Counted from the stretch's first letter, positions 44,120-52,858 are shown. The stretch is DNA of 64,000 nt from Rhizobium sp. NFR07 (GCF_900111905.1 NZ_FOKM01000012.1:167786-231785); one strand, 5' to 3'. Notes: generated from the sequence alone by a model not told the origin. Numbers and translations: made by a program.

Positions 44120-44333
44120 GGGACCTCCGGAGTTCGGACTGGCTCTTGAGAACCCGGTCTCCGTCTTCCTGTTCAATCAGGAAGACCGGTTCTTTCCCGT
44201 CCGCCTTCCGCTTGATCACCTTGCCCTTGATCTGGCGTTCGACATCCTCGGTGAATTTTTGGGTCACCTTACCCTCGGCTTTCGAGCGGCCCCACTTCCA
44301 TTCGACATCGTTTCCGACTTGGATCTTCTGCAT
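44112..44333 (-). CDS. DUF2945 (HVA1/Tudor-like) small protein
   Basis: This 73-aa protein matches DUF2945: GNDVEWKWGRSKAEGKVTQKF, then IKGKVIKRKADGKEPVFLIEQEDGDRVLKSQSEL. It resembles SH3/Tudor-like small barrels called hypervirulence-associated. GGAG precedes the ATG. It pairs with the DUF3175 gene by an 8-bp overlap. Cytosolic; role unknown, often associated with stress genes. Confidence 0.85.
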   Translation of the reverse strand: MQKIQVGNDVEWKWGRSKAEGKVTQKFTEDVERQIKGKVIKRKADGKEPVFLIEQEDGDRVLKSQSELRRSHD

Positions 44334-44386
44334 ATGCGGCTCCTTTCCTCTAGGGGGAACTCAAGGAGCCGGATCATGTTCCGAAA

Positions 44387-44917
44387 TCAGTCGCCCTTCA
44401 GGTCGAGGTCCCCGTCGCGCCAGACGACGTGACGGGGGCTGCTCGGCAATGTCTCGATCTCTTCCGCGATGAAATAGGGCGGTATGTCGAGCGCCCGGAG
44501 CGCTTCGGTCGTGGCCGGAACCCATTTGAACTCCAGTTCATGGGTGTCAACGACGCGATGGACGATGTCCGTCGGATGGAAGGGAAAACTCTCCGGCAGT
44601 TCCATCCGGTAATAGAAGCCCAGCTCGTGCCAGTCCTTCTCCTCATAATGGAAGAAGTTCTCGACCACCCATAGCAGTGGACCGATCTCGGCTCTGGCAC
44701 CGAGCTCTTCGACCATCTCCCGCCTCAGGGTTTCCTCGGACGTCTCGCCCATTTCGGCGCGACCACCCGGAAATGTCCAGAAGGTTTCGTGGATCGCCCG
44801 ATGCACTAGCACATGGTCGTTGCGGAATGCGAGGCCCGCGATACGCATCTGGAAGATGCGTTTCGGCTTGAACTTCATGCGCAGGCGCAGATCCTGCGCC
44901 TTGTCCTTCTTAGTCAT
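44387..44917 (-). CDS. Nudix hydrolase
   Basis: This 176-aa protein has a complete Nudix box: G52-x5-E58-x7-R66-E67-x2-E70-E71-x-G73 (GGRAEMGETSEETLRREMVEELG). It should hydrolyse a nucleoside diphosphate linked to another moiety; the substrate is not predictable. The ATG overlaps the ruvB stop by 8 bp (ATGACTAA), so it is coupled to ruvB. The following small DUF genes begin about 50 bp downstream. Confidence 0.92.
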   Translation of the reverse strand: MTKKDKAQDLRLRMKFKPKRIFQMRIAGLAFRNDHVLVHRAIHETFWTFPGGRAEMGETSEETLRREMVEELGARAEIGPLLWVVENFFHYEEKDWHELGFYYRMELPESFPFHPTDIVHRVVDTHELEFKWVPATTEALRALDIPPYFIAEEIETLPSSPRHVVWRDGDLDLKGD

Positions 44918-45950
44918 CTTCCAAACTCATCCTGAACTGCGCCGCTTCCATATCCTTCGGTGGCTGCAGCCCGAGATGCTTCCAGGCGATGGCCGTCAGC
45001 ACCCGTCCGCGTGGCGTGCGCTGTATGAACCCCTGCTGGATCATATAGGGCTCGATGATATCCTCGATGGCATCACGTGGCTCGGACAGACCGGCCGCGA
45101 TTGTCTCGATGCCGACAGGGCCACCGGCGAAATTCACCGCGATCATGTTGAGATAGCGCTTGTCGAGCTGATCGAAGCCGGCATGGTCGACATTCAGACG
45201 GACGAGCGCCTCGTCGGCGATCTCCTTGGTTACAGCCTCCGCACGAGCCACTTCCGCGAAATCGCGCACACGGCGCAGCAGGCGGCCCGCGATACGCGGT
45301 GTCCCCCGCGCCCGTCGGGCAATCTCACGAGCGCCGTCATCCGTCATGTTGAGCCCCATCAGCCGCGCCCCGCGGCGCACGATGCCCTCCAACTCCTCCA
45401 CCGTGTAGAAGGAAAGACGGACGGGAATGCCGAAGCGATCACGCAGAGGCGTGGTCAGAAGCCCGATCCGGGTCGTCGCGGCAACAAGTGTGAACTTCGA
45501 CAGGTCGATCTTCACCGACCGCGCCGCCGGTCCCTCGCCGATGATCAGGTCGAGCTGAAAATCCTCCATCGCCGGATAAAGGATTTCCTCGACCGCGGGA
45601 TTGAGGCGATGGATCTCGTCGATGAACAGAACGTCGCGTTCCTCGAGATTGGTCAGCAGCGCCGCCAGATCACCCGCCTTGGCGATCACCGGCCCGGAGG
45701 TCGAGCGGAAATTGACGCCGAGTTCCTTCGCCATGATCTGCGCCAGCGTCGTCTTGCCGAGACCCGGAGGACCGACGAACAGGACATGGTCCAGCGCCTC
45801 GCCACGGTTCTTTGCCGCCTCGATGAAGATTTTCAGGTTGGCGCGCGCCTCGGCCTGGCCGGTGAACTCGTCCAGCGACTGCGGACGCAGAGCCGTATCG
45901 AGATCTTCGCCCCGCTTTTCCGGCGAGATGAGGCGGGTATCATCGGTCAT
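44910..45950 (-). CDS. ruvB: Holliday junction branch-migration ATPase RuvB
   Basis: This 346-aa AAA+ motor drives branch migration with RuvA. Seen are Walker A GPPGLGKTTLA, Walker B LFIDEIHRLN, sensor 1 VAATTRIGLLTTPLRDRFG, and the C-terminal winged helix RTPRGRVLTAIAWKHLGL. Start 45950 sits in an ATGA overlap with the VapC-like gene. The usual ruvCAB order is interrupted by this toxin-antitoxin pair, so ruvB translation is coupled to it. Confidence 0.96.
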   Translation of the reverse strand: MTDDTRLISPEKRGEDLDTALRPQSLDEFTGQAEARANLKIFIEAAKNRGEALDHVLFVGPPGLGKTTLAQIMAKELGVNFRSTSGPVIAKAGDLAALLTNLEERDVLFIDEIHRLNPAVEEILYPAMEDFQLDLIIGEGPAARSVKIDLSKFTLVAATTRIGLLTTPLRDRFGIPVRLSFYTVEELEGIVRRGARLMGLNMTDDGAREIARRARGTPRIAGRLLRRVRDFAEVARAEAVTKEIADEALVRLNVDHAGFDQLDKRYLNMIAVNFAGGPVGIETIAAGLSEPRDAIEDIIEPYMIQQGFIQRTPRGRVLTAIAWKHLGLQPPKDMEAAQFRMSLEDD

Positions 45951-46345
45951 GCGAGAAGTTCCATTCCTGGCACGCGGGCGGCGGCCTGATTGTCGAAGGT
46001 CATTGTCTTGCTGCAACCCGCCGAACGATTACGCAATGCGATGAAGGCGTCGGCAAACTCGACGGATTGATCTAACATCAGCCACAACGCCTCCTCAACC
46101 AGAGGCTCATCCTCGATGAGCAGATCCTGCGATTCCAGCAGATCGTCGATGGCGGCGGCCACCTCCGCTCTCGCTATTTTCAGACGGCGACGCAGGAACC
46201 AGGCGAACTCCATCAGGGATATGCAGTTGATATAGGCAGGTCCATCCTTGTCGAGATCATCCAAGAACTGCACAACCCTCGGAGATTGTACTTGATCATC
46301 CTGAAGAACAAGCCGCAGAAGAATGTTCGTATCAAGGCCGATCAA
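45947..46345 (-). CDS. PIN-domain toxin, VapC-like
   Basis: This 132-aa PIN-domain protein has the acidic set D5, E46, D99 and D118 in MIGLDTNILL, SLMEFAWF, EFADAFIA and TFDNQAA. It is expected to be a Mg-dependent ribonuclease toxin. Its start overlaps the upstream antitoxin stop in ATGA, and its stop overlaps ruvB in ATGA. All four acids are intact, so it is probably active. Confidence 0.88.
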   Translation of the reverse strand: MIGLDTNILLRLVLQDDQVQSPRVVQFLDDLDKDGPAYINCISLMEFAWFLRRRLKIARAEVAAAIDDLLESQDLLIEDEPLVEEALWLMLDQSVEFADAFIALRNRSAGCSKTMTFDNQAAARVPGMELLA

Positions 46346-46602
46346 CGCTCACCCACCAAGTGTTCGGTTGCGGAATCCGCGATGGCATCACGCAATTCGT
46401 CTTCCGTAAAAGTCGCGCCCGTAGGATCGGCAAAACGGCCCGCGAGGTCAGCCAGGCGCTTGTTCTTGGCTTTGATCGCCACCTCGCCGTTTCGGACGAT
46501 GTAACGGATCTTATCGCCCGGTTTGAGCTTCAGAATATCACGAATTTCAGCCGGTACCGTGGTTTGGCCCTTAGACGTCATGGTCCCGTAAAAGACACTC
46601 AT
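46342..46602 (-). CDS. AbrB/MazE-type antitoxin, VapB-like
   Basis: This 86-aa protein has the swapped-hairpin DNA-binding N-terminus SVFYGTMTSKGQTTVPAEIRDILKLKPGDKIRYIV (SpoVT-AbrB type) and an acidic C-terminal tail (FTEDELRDAIADSATEHLVGER) expected to bind the PIN toxin. GGAGAC precedes the ATG. It likely autoregulates the pair. The toxin ATG overlaps its stop. Confidence 0.88.
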   Translation of the reverse strand: MSVFYGTMTSKGQTTVPAEIRDILKLKPGDKIRYIVRNGEVAIKAKNKRLADLAGRFADPTGATFTEDELRDAIADSATEHLVGER

Positions 46603-46659
46603 CTTGGCGGTCTCCTTACATTCTCAGCATAGTAAGGAAAGCGTCATTCAGCAAGGAAA

Positions 46660-47274
46660 TCACCGCGCCAATTCCTTAAGGCCGAACCGGATCAGCTTCG
46701 CACTGTTTGCGCCTTCGCCTGCGGTCTTCATCGCCGCGGCAACCGCATTAGCCGCCTGATCGCGCGAATAGCCGAGGTTAGTGAGCGCCGAGACGGCATC
46801 GGCCACCGGCGCTGAGGCGACGCCCTCGCCGATCTCCTGCTTGAGCCCGATATTGGCCGAAGCTTCGCCGGCAAAAGCGGGAGCCTTGTTCTTCAATTCG
46901 GTGACAATGCGCACGGCAACCTTCGGGCCGACCCCAGGGGCGCGGGAAACCGCAACCTTGTCCTGCAGTGCGATTGCATTGGCCAGTTCCGACGGCGTCA
47001 AGGTCGAAAGAACCGCAAGCGCGACCTTTGCTCCGACACCCTGAACGCTTTGCAGCAGGTTGAACCATTCGCGTTCCAGGGCCGAAACAAAGCCGAACAG
47101 CTTCAACTGGTCTTCGCGCACATAAGTTTCGATGAACAGCACCGCCGCCTCACCGACATTCATCCGCGACAGTGTTCGCGAGGAGCAGAAAGCCTCGTAG
47201 CAGACGCCATGCACGTCCACGAGAACGTAGTCATCACCGATCTCGTCGATAGTACCTTTGAGCTTGCCGATCAT
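46660..47274 (-). CDS. ruvA: Holliday junction DNA-binding protein RuvA
   Basis: This 204-aa protein forms the tetramer that holds the four-way junction. It has the N-terminal OB domain (MIGKLKGTIDEIGDDYVLVDVHGVCYEAF), two helix-hairpin-helix units (LLQSVQGVGAKVALAVLS and SRAPGVGPKVAVRIVTELK) and the C-terminal UBA-like RuvB-binding domain (ALTNLGYSRDQAANAVAAAM). About 60 bp separates it from the antitoxin gene. Confidence 0.96.
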   Translation of the reverse strand: MIGKLKGTIDEIGDDYVLVDVHGVCYEAFCSSRTLSRMNVGEAAVLFIETYVREDQLKLFGFVSALEREWFNLLQSVQGVGAKVALAVLSTLTPSELANAIALQDKVAVSRAPGVGPKVAVRIVTELKNKAPAFAGEASANIGLKQEIGEGVASAPVADAVSALTNLGYSRDQAANAVAAAMKTAGEGANSAKLIRFGLKELAR

Positions 47275-47363
47275 GGATGCGTCCGTCGCCTGAGATGAAA
47301 AGAATTGGGTTTATCGAAAGGTCATCACCGCGGATGAGCCGTGGCGCACTGCATCCGCACACC

Positions 47364-47873
47364 TCACCCGGCCAAAGCCTGGCGCATGCGGTTTCCACCG
47401 CGATTATGGGCGTGGCAGATGGCGATCGCCAGTGCATCGGCCGCATCATTGCCCTTGAACTCGGCCTTCGGCATCAGGATCTTCAGCATCATGTGAATCT
47501 GCTGCTTTTCGCCGTGGCCGACACCGATCACCGACTTCTTCACGGCGTTCGGCGCGTATTCGGAAACCGGAAGGCCCGCCCGCGCCGGAACCAGCATGAC
47601 CACCCCGCGGGCCTGCCCGAGCTTGAGCGTCGCAACGGCATCCTTGTTGACGAAGGTTTGCTCGACGGCCGCTTCGTCCGGCTTGTAGGCATGAACGACC
47701 TCGGCGAGCCCGTCATGCAACTGGCATAGACGCGAAGCGAGATCCATGTCGCCATCAGACGTCACCGTGCCGGACGCCACGAAGCGCAGCGAATTGCCGA
47801 GCGTCTCGATGACCCCCCAGCCGGTTCGCCTCAGACCCGGGTCGATGCCGATGATTCGAATAGCGTCTGCCAT
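47364..47873 (-). CDS. ruvC: Holliday junction resolvase RuvC
   Basis: This 169-aa endonuclease cleaves Holliday junctions. The catalytic Asp11 is in IIGIDPGLRRTGWG, with further acids in DEAAVEQTFVNKD and NDAADALAIAICHAH. Ribosome site AAGGTGAAGC precedes the ATG. First gene of the ruv run; ruvA follows after about 90 bp. Confidence 0.96.
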   Translation of the reverse strand: MADAIRIIGIDPGLRRTGWGVIETLGNSLRFVASGTVTSDGDMDLASRLCQLHDGLAEVVHAYKPDEAAVEQTFVNKDAVATLKLGQARGVVMLVPARAGLPVSEYAPNAVKKSVIGVGHGEKQQIHMMLKILMPKAEFKGNDAADALAIAICHAHNRGGNRMRQALAG

Positions 47874-48047
47874 GCTTCACCTTACCGTTGCAGGCAATGA
47901 AGTGCCATCAAAATATGAACAAAACAGAAACGAACCCCGCTCTTAACCTTTGACTAACCAAGAGCTGATTGCTTTTGGATCATGATGCAACGCGGGGTTA
48001 TCCTGCGCGTTAACCCACCGCTCGAATGATACGAGAGGAGATAGGCG

Positions 48048-49388
48048 ATGTCCCAACGCCGTGAGTTGTTTCTTAGGCTGTGGCCGCTGCTTGCGCTGCA
48101 GAACGGATTTCTGGCGGCATTGATGCTGCACCTATCTCCAGGACTATCCGCGACCATGATGGCCGCGTTGGCGGCGGGCGTCATCGTTCTACCGGTGGCG
48201 ATGGCCATGATGGCCGCCCGCCTCGCCAGCCCTCTTCTCCAATCCTCATCGATATCGACCGCACCTGCGGCACTGTCGATCCGCAAGGAGCCACCTCGGG
48301 AGGTGGACGCAAAGCCGATCTCGCTTGTGCCGCTTCGCGCGGATGTCGTCGAACTTCGGTCGGAAAAGGTGGACACGGCGTTTGCCGGCCAGCTTGAGGC
48401 CGAGGACACGCAGTTCGCGATGAACGTGTTCGATGCCGGCTTGAGAAGGCTCGCCTCCGCCGATCTCTCCACTCGGCTGGAGACACCGCTTCCGCAGGAG
48501 TTCGAAGGCATGCGCGGCGACTTCAATCGTGCGCTGCGCCTGCTGGATGACAGTGTCGCCGCAATCTCACGATCGGCAAGCCGGATGCATGGTGAATGTT
48601 CCGCGGCACGCTTCCATCGTGACCAGCAGCTGCTGACCGCCGTGGATGAAACGCCGATCCTCGCTGCAGCAGGTGACGACCTCAGGAATGCATCCTCGGC
48701 GATCCGCAACAGGGCAACCGGCCTCCAGCAAGTATCGGTCATGGCGGGCGACGCCGCGGCACGCCTGGAGCGCCAGGGAGAAGTGGCGAAGGCTGCGACC
48801 GCAGCATTGACGAGCGTGGCGGGCAGCAACGGCCGGATCAGCTCGGCAGTCGCCAGCATGCGCGATATCGCCTTCCGCGCCAACATGCTGTCGGTCAACG
48901 CCAGCGTTGCCGCAGCCAACGGCTCCACACCGGATGACGTCCTGAAGACCTTCGCCATGGAATTGCGTGAGCTGGCGGAAAATGCCGCCACAATCGCCAA
49001 GGAGGCTTCGGTCCTTGAGCGGGACCTCGGCATTTCCGCCGCCGAAGCCCGCTCATCGATCGATCAGCTTGTTCGCGAAAGCGACGGCGTCTCCGCCGGG
49101 CTGGAGACGATGGAAAGCCGGATCGCTTCGATTTCCGACACGTTCGAAAGCTCCACCGCGATGATGGATCGCACGAGCACCGTTCTCGAAGAGCTGGTGA
49201 AAGCGAAGAGCGAGCGCTCCTCCTCCGACCGCGAATGGAATGAGATGTTCGACCGCATGACCCATGAGCTTGCGATGATCAATCAGCATTGCGGGCGCTT
49301 CATGAAGGTTACGGTTATGCAGGATGGCCCGCCGCCCCAGGATCGTCCGCCGAGATCGCGCAATCATCTCAGACTGATCAAGACGTGA
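48048..49388 (+). CDS. Degenerate chemoreceptor-like membrane protein
   Basis: This 446-aa protein has two hydrophobic helices at the N-terminus (LWPLLALQNGFLAALMLHLS and MMAALAAGVIVLPVAMAMMAA), a variable linker, a HAMP-like unit (AGLRRLASADLSTRLETPLPQEFEGMRGDF, about 150-180) and a long coiled coil resembling a chemoreceptor cytoplasmic domain. The hairpin tip is altered: IAFRANMLSVNASVAAANG replaces the usual IAFQTNLLALNAAVEAARAGE and the FAVVAxEVRxLA block becomes FAMELRELAENAA. CheA/CheW contact residues are therefore largely lost. Start follows GAGGAG. It may be a non-chemotactic scaffold, or decaying. Confidence 0.8.
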   Translation: MSQRRELFLRLWPLLALQNGFLAALMLHLSPGLSATMMAALAAGVIVLPVAMAMMAARLASPLLQSSSISTAPAALSIRKEPPREVDAKPISLVPLRADVVELRSEKVDTAFAGQLEAEDTQFAMNVFDAGLRRLASADLSTRLETPLPQEFEGMRGDFNRALRLLDDSVAAISRSASRMHGECSAARFHRDQQLLTAVDETPILAAAGDDLRNASSAIRNRATGLQQVSVMAGDAAARLERQGEVAKAATAALTSVAGSNGRISSAVASMRDIAFRANMLSVNASVAAANGSTPDDVLKTFAMELRELAENAATIAKEASVLERDLGISAAEARSSIDQLVRESDGVSAGLETMESRIASISDTFESSTAMMDRTSTVLEELVKAKSERSSSDREWNEMFDRMTHELAMINQHCGRFMKVTVMQDGPPPQDRPPRSRNHLRLIKT

Positions 49389-49390
49389 AG

Positions 49391-49413
49391 AAAGGGTGCC
49401 TCGGCACCCTTTT
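49391..49413 (+). terminator. Terminator after the degenerate chemoreceptor gene
   Basis: AAAGGGTGC (49391-49399) pairs with GCACCCTTT (49404-49412) around a CTCG-type loop, followed by T. It lies right after the stop codon at 49388. Confidence 0.8.
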
Positions 49414-49502
49414 CTCATGGCAGGCGCAAACGGGGGGTCGCATCCCACCGACAGCCTTCCTAGATAGGGACTATCCTGTTCAATCCCTTTCAAGGTAGCC
49501 CC

Positions 49503-50498
49503 ATGATCCCGTTCTCGATACTCGATCTTTCGCCGATCGGCGAAGGATATTCCGTACGTGACGCCCTCGACCAGTCTCGCAAGATGGCAGTGAAGGCCGA
49601 GGAACAGGGATATAATCGCGTCTGGCTGGCCGAACATCACGGCATGCCGGGCATTGCCAGCGCCGCCACCGCGATCGTCATCGCCCATGTGGGCGCTGCC
49701 ACGCAGAAGATCCGCGTTGGTTCCGGCGGTGTCATGCTGCCCAACCATTCGCCACTCGTCATCGCCGAACAATTCGGCACCCTGGAAGCGCTCCTGCCGG
49801 GTCGCGTCGATCTCGGCCTCGGCCGTGCGCCGGGCACCGACATGCGCACAGCCAATGCGCTTCGCCGCAATATCGATGCCGGTGCTGAAAACTTCCCCCA
49901 TGACATTGTCGAACTGAAGCATCTGCTCGGCACGCCGATCGAAAACCAGGCGGTGATCGCGGTTCCGGGCACCGAAGCAAATGTGCCGCTCTGGCTGCTG
50001 GGCTCAAGTCTCTACAGCGCCCATCTCGCGGCGGCACTGGGCATGCCCTACGCCTTCGCCTCGCATTTCGCGCCCGACATGCTGATGGATGCGATCGCCA
50101 TCTATCGCGAGCGTTTCCAGCCCTCTCCCGAGCTTGAGAAGCCCTATGTCATGGTCGGCGTGATGGGCGTTGCGGCCGATACGGATGAGGAAGCCGAAAA
50201 GCTGTTCACCTCATCGCAGCAGCAATTCGTCAACCTGCGCAAGAATGTCCGCAGCCGCTTCCCGAAGCCGGTGGACAGCATGGAAGGCTTCTGGACCCCG
50301 ATGGAGAAGATGAGCGTAGAGCACACGCTGCGTTACGCAGCGGTCGGCTCCGTCCCGACCGTCGAGGCGCAGCTGAGGGACTTCCTCGAAGAAACAGAGG
50401 CGGACGAGCTGATCATCTCCATGCCGATCCACGACATCGACAAGCGCCTGCGCTCCGTCGAACTGTTCGCCAGCCTTCCGATGATGAAGAAGGCTTAA
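49503..50498 (+). CDS. LLM-class flavin-dependent oxidoreductase
   Basis: This 331-aa bacterial luciferase-like protein has the TIM-barrel pieces FSILDLSPIGEGYSVRDALDQS, YNRVWLAEHHGMPGIASAATAIVIAHVGAAT, GVMLPNHSPLVIAEQFGTLEALLPGRVDLGLGRAPG. This subgroup (MsnO8/YhbW type) uses reduced flavin for oxidation of unknown substrates. The C-terminal part is complete. A single gene between two terminators. Confidence 0.9.
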   Translation: MIPFSILDLSPIGEGYSVRDALDQSRKMAVKAEEQGYNRVWLAEHHGMPGIASAATAIVIAHVGAATQKIRVGSGGVMLPNHSPLVIAEQFGTLEALLPGRVDLGLGRAPGTDMRTANALRRNIDAGAENFPHDIVELKHLLGTPIENQAVIAVPGTEANVPLWLLGSSLYSAHLAAALGMPYAFASHFAPDMLMDAIAIYRERFQPSPELEKPYVMVGVMGVAADTDEEAEKLFTSSQQQFVNLRKNVRSRFPKPVDSMEGFWTPMEKMSVEHTLRYAAVGSVPTVEAQLRDFLEETEADELIISMPIHDIDKRLRSVELFASLPMMKKA

Positions 50499-50510
50499 AG
50501 CCGATACGAA

Positions 50511-50535
50511 AACGGGCCGGTCAGACCGGCCCGTT
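50511..50535. terminator. Bidirectional terminator between the luciferase-like gene and yebC
   Basis: AACGGGCCGGTC (50511-50522) pairs with GACCGGCCCGTT (50524-50535), followed by TTTTTATT on the plus strand and preceded by AAAA (TTTT on the minus strand). It ends both convergent transcripts. Confidence 0.9.
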
Positions 50536-50558
50536 TTTTATTCAGGTTTTAACAAAGA

Positions 50559-51305
50559 TCAGGCCGAAAGCTTGGCCATGACTTCCTCGGAGACCTCGAA
50601 GTTCGAATAGACGTTCTGCACGTCGTCATCGTCTTCCAGGTTGCCGATGAGCTTCATCAGCGACTGAGCCTTTTCCTCGTCCACTTCGATCGTGTTCTGA
50701 GGCTTCCAGATCGCCTTGACGGTCTCGGCGTCGCCGAGCGTCGCTTCCAGCGCCTTGGACACTTCGTTCATGTCTTCGAAGCCGCAATAGATCGTATGGC
50801 CGTCTTCATCCGAGACGACATCTTCGGCACCGGCTTCGATCGCCGCTTCCATGACCTTGTCGGCATCGCCGACTTCAGCCTTGTAGGTGATCTCTCCCAC
50901 GTGGTCGAAGGAGAAGGAAACCGAGCCGGTTTCGCCAAGCGCGCCGCCGGCCTTGGAGAAGATCGAGCGGACGTTGGAGGCGGTACGATTGCGGTTGTCG
51001 GTCAGCGCTTCGACAATGACCGCCGTGCCACCCGGGCCGTAACCTTCGTAGCGAACTGCGTCATAGGTCTCGGCGTCCGCGCCGGAGGCCTTCTTGATCG
51101 CGCGGTCGATATTGTCCTTCGGCATCGACTGCGCCTTGGCGTTCTGTACGGCCAGGCGCAATGCTGCGTTCATGTCCGGGTCAGGCAGACCGGTCTTGGC
51201 GGCAACGGTGATTTCACGCGCAAGCTTGGAGAACAGCTTGGAGCGGATACCGTCCTGCTTGCCCTTGCGGTGCATGATATTCTTGAACTGTGAATGGCCA
51301 GCCAT
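50559..51305 (-). CDS. yebC: YebC/PmpR-family regulatory protein
   Basis: This 248-aa protein matches YebC/TACO1: MAGHSQFKNIMHRKGKQDGIRSKLFSKLAREITVAAKTGLPDP and YEGYGPGGTAVIVEALTDNRNRTASNVRSIFSKAGGALGE. Members act as transcription regulators or, as more recently shown, help ribosomes at polyproline tracts. It is often next to ruvC; here two plus-strand genes lie between. Confidence 0.96.
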   Translation of the reverse strand: MAGHSQFKNIMHRKGKQDGIRSKLFSKLAREITVAAKTGLPDPDMNAALRLAVQNAKAQSMPKDNIDRAIKKASGADAETYDAVRYEGYGPGGTAVIVEALTDNRNRTASNVRSIFSKAGGALGETGSVSFSFDHVGEITYKAEVGDADKVMEAAIEAGAEDVVSDEDGHTIYCGFEDMNEVSKALEATLGDAETVKAIWKPQNTIEVDEEKAQSLMKLIGNLEDDDDVQNVYSNFEVSEEVMAKLSA

Positions 51306-51476
51306 GGCACCCCTGATGCTTTAGTCTGTTTGGGAATGGCGCCTTATAGTTTCGAAGATGCGTGCGTTCAAGGCATTTCAATCCTCGCCGCCGCCCGTCT
51401 GCTTTTGAACAGCAGGAACAAAGGCCCGCATCTTGTCGTTTGTCACTCGAGGAAAACAACAAGGAGACATGCGAAT

Positions 51477-51989
51477 ATGGCCAGCCTGACCGAAGCCCGC
51501 GAAGCCCCCGAACGCCAGCTCTGGGATGAGATCACCGCTGTCCACGCCGGCATGCTCGGACTTGAAGGCGCCCACATGCATTTCCAGCCGATGGCGCCGA
51601 ATATCGACCGCAAGACGAATACGATCTGGTTCTTCACCAAGACCGATACCGATCTCGTCCGCGCCATCCGGGCCGGCAGCCGCGCACATTTCTGCGTCGT
51701 CGGCAAGAACCACGACTATCACGCCTGCCTGTCGGGCGTTCTGGAAATCCGCCCCGACCGCGACAAGATCGATGAATACTGGAGCGCGGTGACCGCAGCT
51801 TGGTTCGAACACGGCAAGGAAGATCCGACGCTGACCATGCTCGCCCTTCGCGTCGATGACGCGGAAATCTGGGCCTCCACCGACAGCTCGCTGAAATTCG
51901 GCTGGGAAATTGCCAAGGCCAACTGGAAGGAAGAGAAGATGCCGGAAGTCGGCGTCAAGCAGCACCTCACCTTCCCGGCCTACCACTGA
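51477..51989 (+). CDS. Pyridoxamine 5'-phosphate oxidase-fold protein
   Basis: This 170-aa protein matches the general stress protein 26-like PPOX subgroup: ITAVHAGMLGLEGAHMHFQPMAPNIDRKTNTIWFFTKTDTDLV and AHFCVVGKNHDYHACLSGVLEI, a split-barrel flavin-binding fold. AAGGAG precedes the ATG (51477). It may reduce or bind a flavin or related cofactor; substrate unknown. It ends about 20 bp from a convergent gene. Confidence 0.86.
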   Translation: MASLTEAREAPERQLWDEITAVHAGMLGLEGAHMHFQPMAPNIDRKTNTIWFFTKTDTDLVRAIRAGSRAHFCVVGKNHDYHACLSGVLEIRPDRDKIDEYWSAVTAAWFEHGKEDPTLTMLALRVDDAEIWASTDSSLKFGWEIAKANWKEEKMPEVGVKQHLTFPAYH

Positions 51990-52009
51990 ATTTGAACATG
52001 CCGTGGGGC

Positions 52010-52858
52010 CTACAGGCCCTGCGGCACCATGATCGTCGGCTTCTTCGGCAGCGATCGCATCGAGACCTTCAGCGTCTTGTCCTTCGCATAGGCGATATCG
52101 AACTTTCCGTCGAACATTGCGAGAAACGTGTCGAGAGGCGGTCCGAACCGATGCATCGGCAGGATCAACGACGACCGCAGGCGCTGGACCACTCGGCTCA
52201 TGCTGTCGGCCCCCATCGTCAACCCGCCATCGACCGGCACCATCAGGACGTCGAGCCTGCCGATCTCCGTATATTGTGATTCGTTGAGCTCGAAATGCAG
52301 ATGGCCGAGATGACCGATGCACAGTCCCGCGACTTCGAAGATGAAGATCGAGTTGCCGTTTTCTTCGATCCCCCCTCCCCAGTTGCGGATATCCGACACG
52401 ACATTGCGGATATAGACGTCGCCGATCATCTCCTGATGTTTGGCCTTCTCACCCGGTACGTCGCTCCACCCGTGCAGGACATGCCTGATGCCCGCCGGAG
52501 GGCTTAGCGTGTAATGGGTCGAATGTGCCCGGTTCATCGTCACCACATCCGGCATTCGGTCCGGCTGGTAGACGCCACTGTAGTCCGTGGCGATACCGAT
52601 GCCGCCCGGCGTCTCGATGAAATAGGTCGAGTGCCCGACGAAGGTGATTTTCACCTCTTCCCTATCGGCAAGCGAAAGCTCCTTCTTCGCTTGTACGAAC
52701 TGGAGGTCAGAAGGCTTGAAGCTGGCAAACCGCACGTTTGGCAGCTTCTGGGCAATCGCCTGGCATTGGCTTACCGGCAGACCGGCATCCTGGGCAAAGA
52801 CTGAAAAGGCGGAGAGAAAAAGACTGAGAATACCGAATGCGAGAGTTCGCAGCATCAT
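52010..52858 (-). CDS. Secreted metallo-beta-lactamase-fold hydrolase
   Basis: This 282-aa protein has a signal peptide (MMLRTLAFGILSLFLSAFSVFA-QDAG) and an MBL fold, visible as EVKITFVGHSTYFIETPGGIGIATDYSGVY and later IFEVAGLCIGHLGHLHFELNESQY. The usual HXHXDH metal motif is reduced: the visible candidate ligands are STHYTL and HLGHLH. Substrate unknown. A second gene follows upstream with about 100 bp gap. Confidence 0.75.
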   Translation of the reverse strand: MMLRTLAFGILSLFLSAFSVFAQDAGLPVSQCQAIAQKLPNVRFASFKPSDLQFVQAKKELSLADREEVKITFVGHSTYFIETPGGIGIATDYSGVYQPDRMPDVVTMNRAHSTHYTLSPPAGIRHVLHGWSDVPGEKAKHQEMIGDVYIRNVVSDIRNWGGGIEENGNSIFIFEVAGLCIGHLGHLHFELNESQYTEIGRLDVLMVPVDGGLTMGADSMSRVVQRLRSSLILPMHRFGPPLDTFLAMFDGKFDIAYAKDKTLKVSMRSLPKKPTIMVPQGL

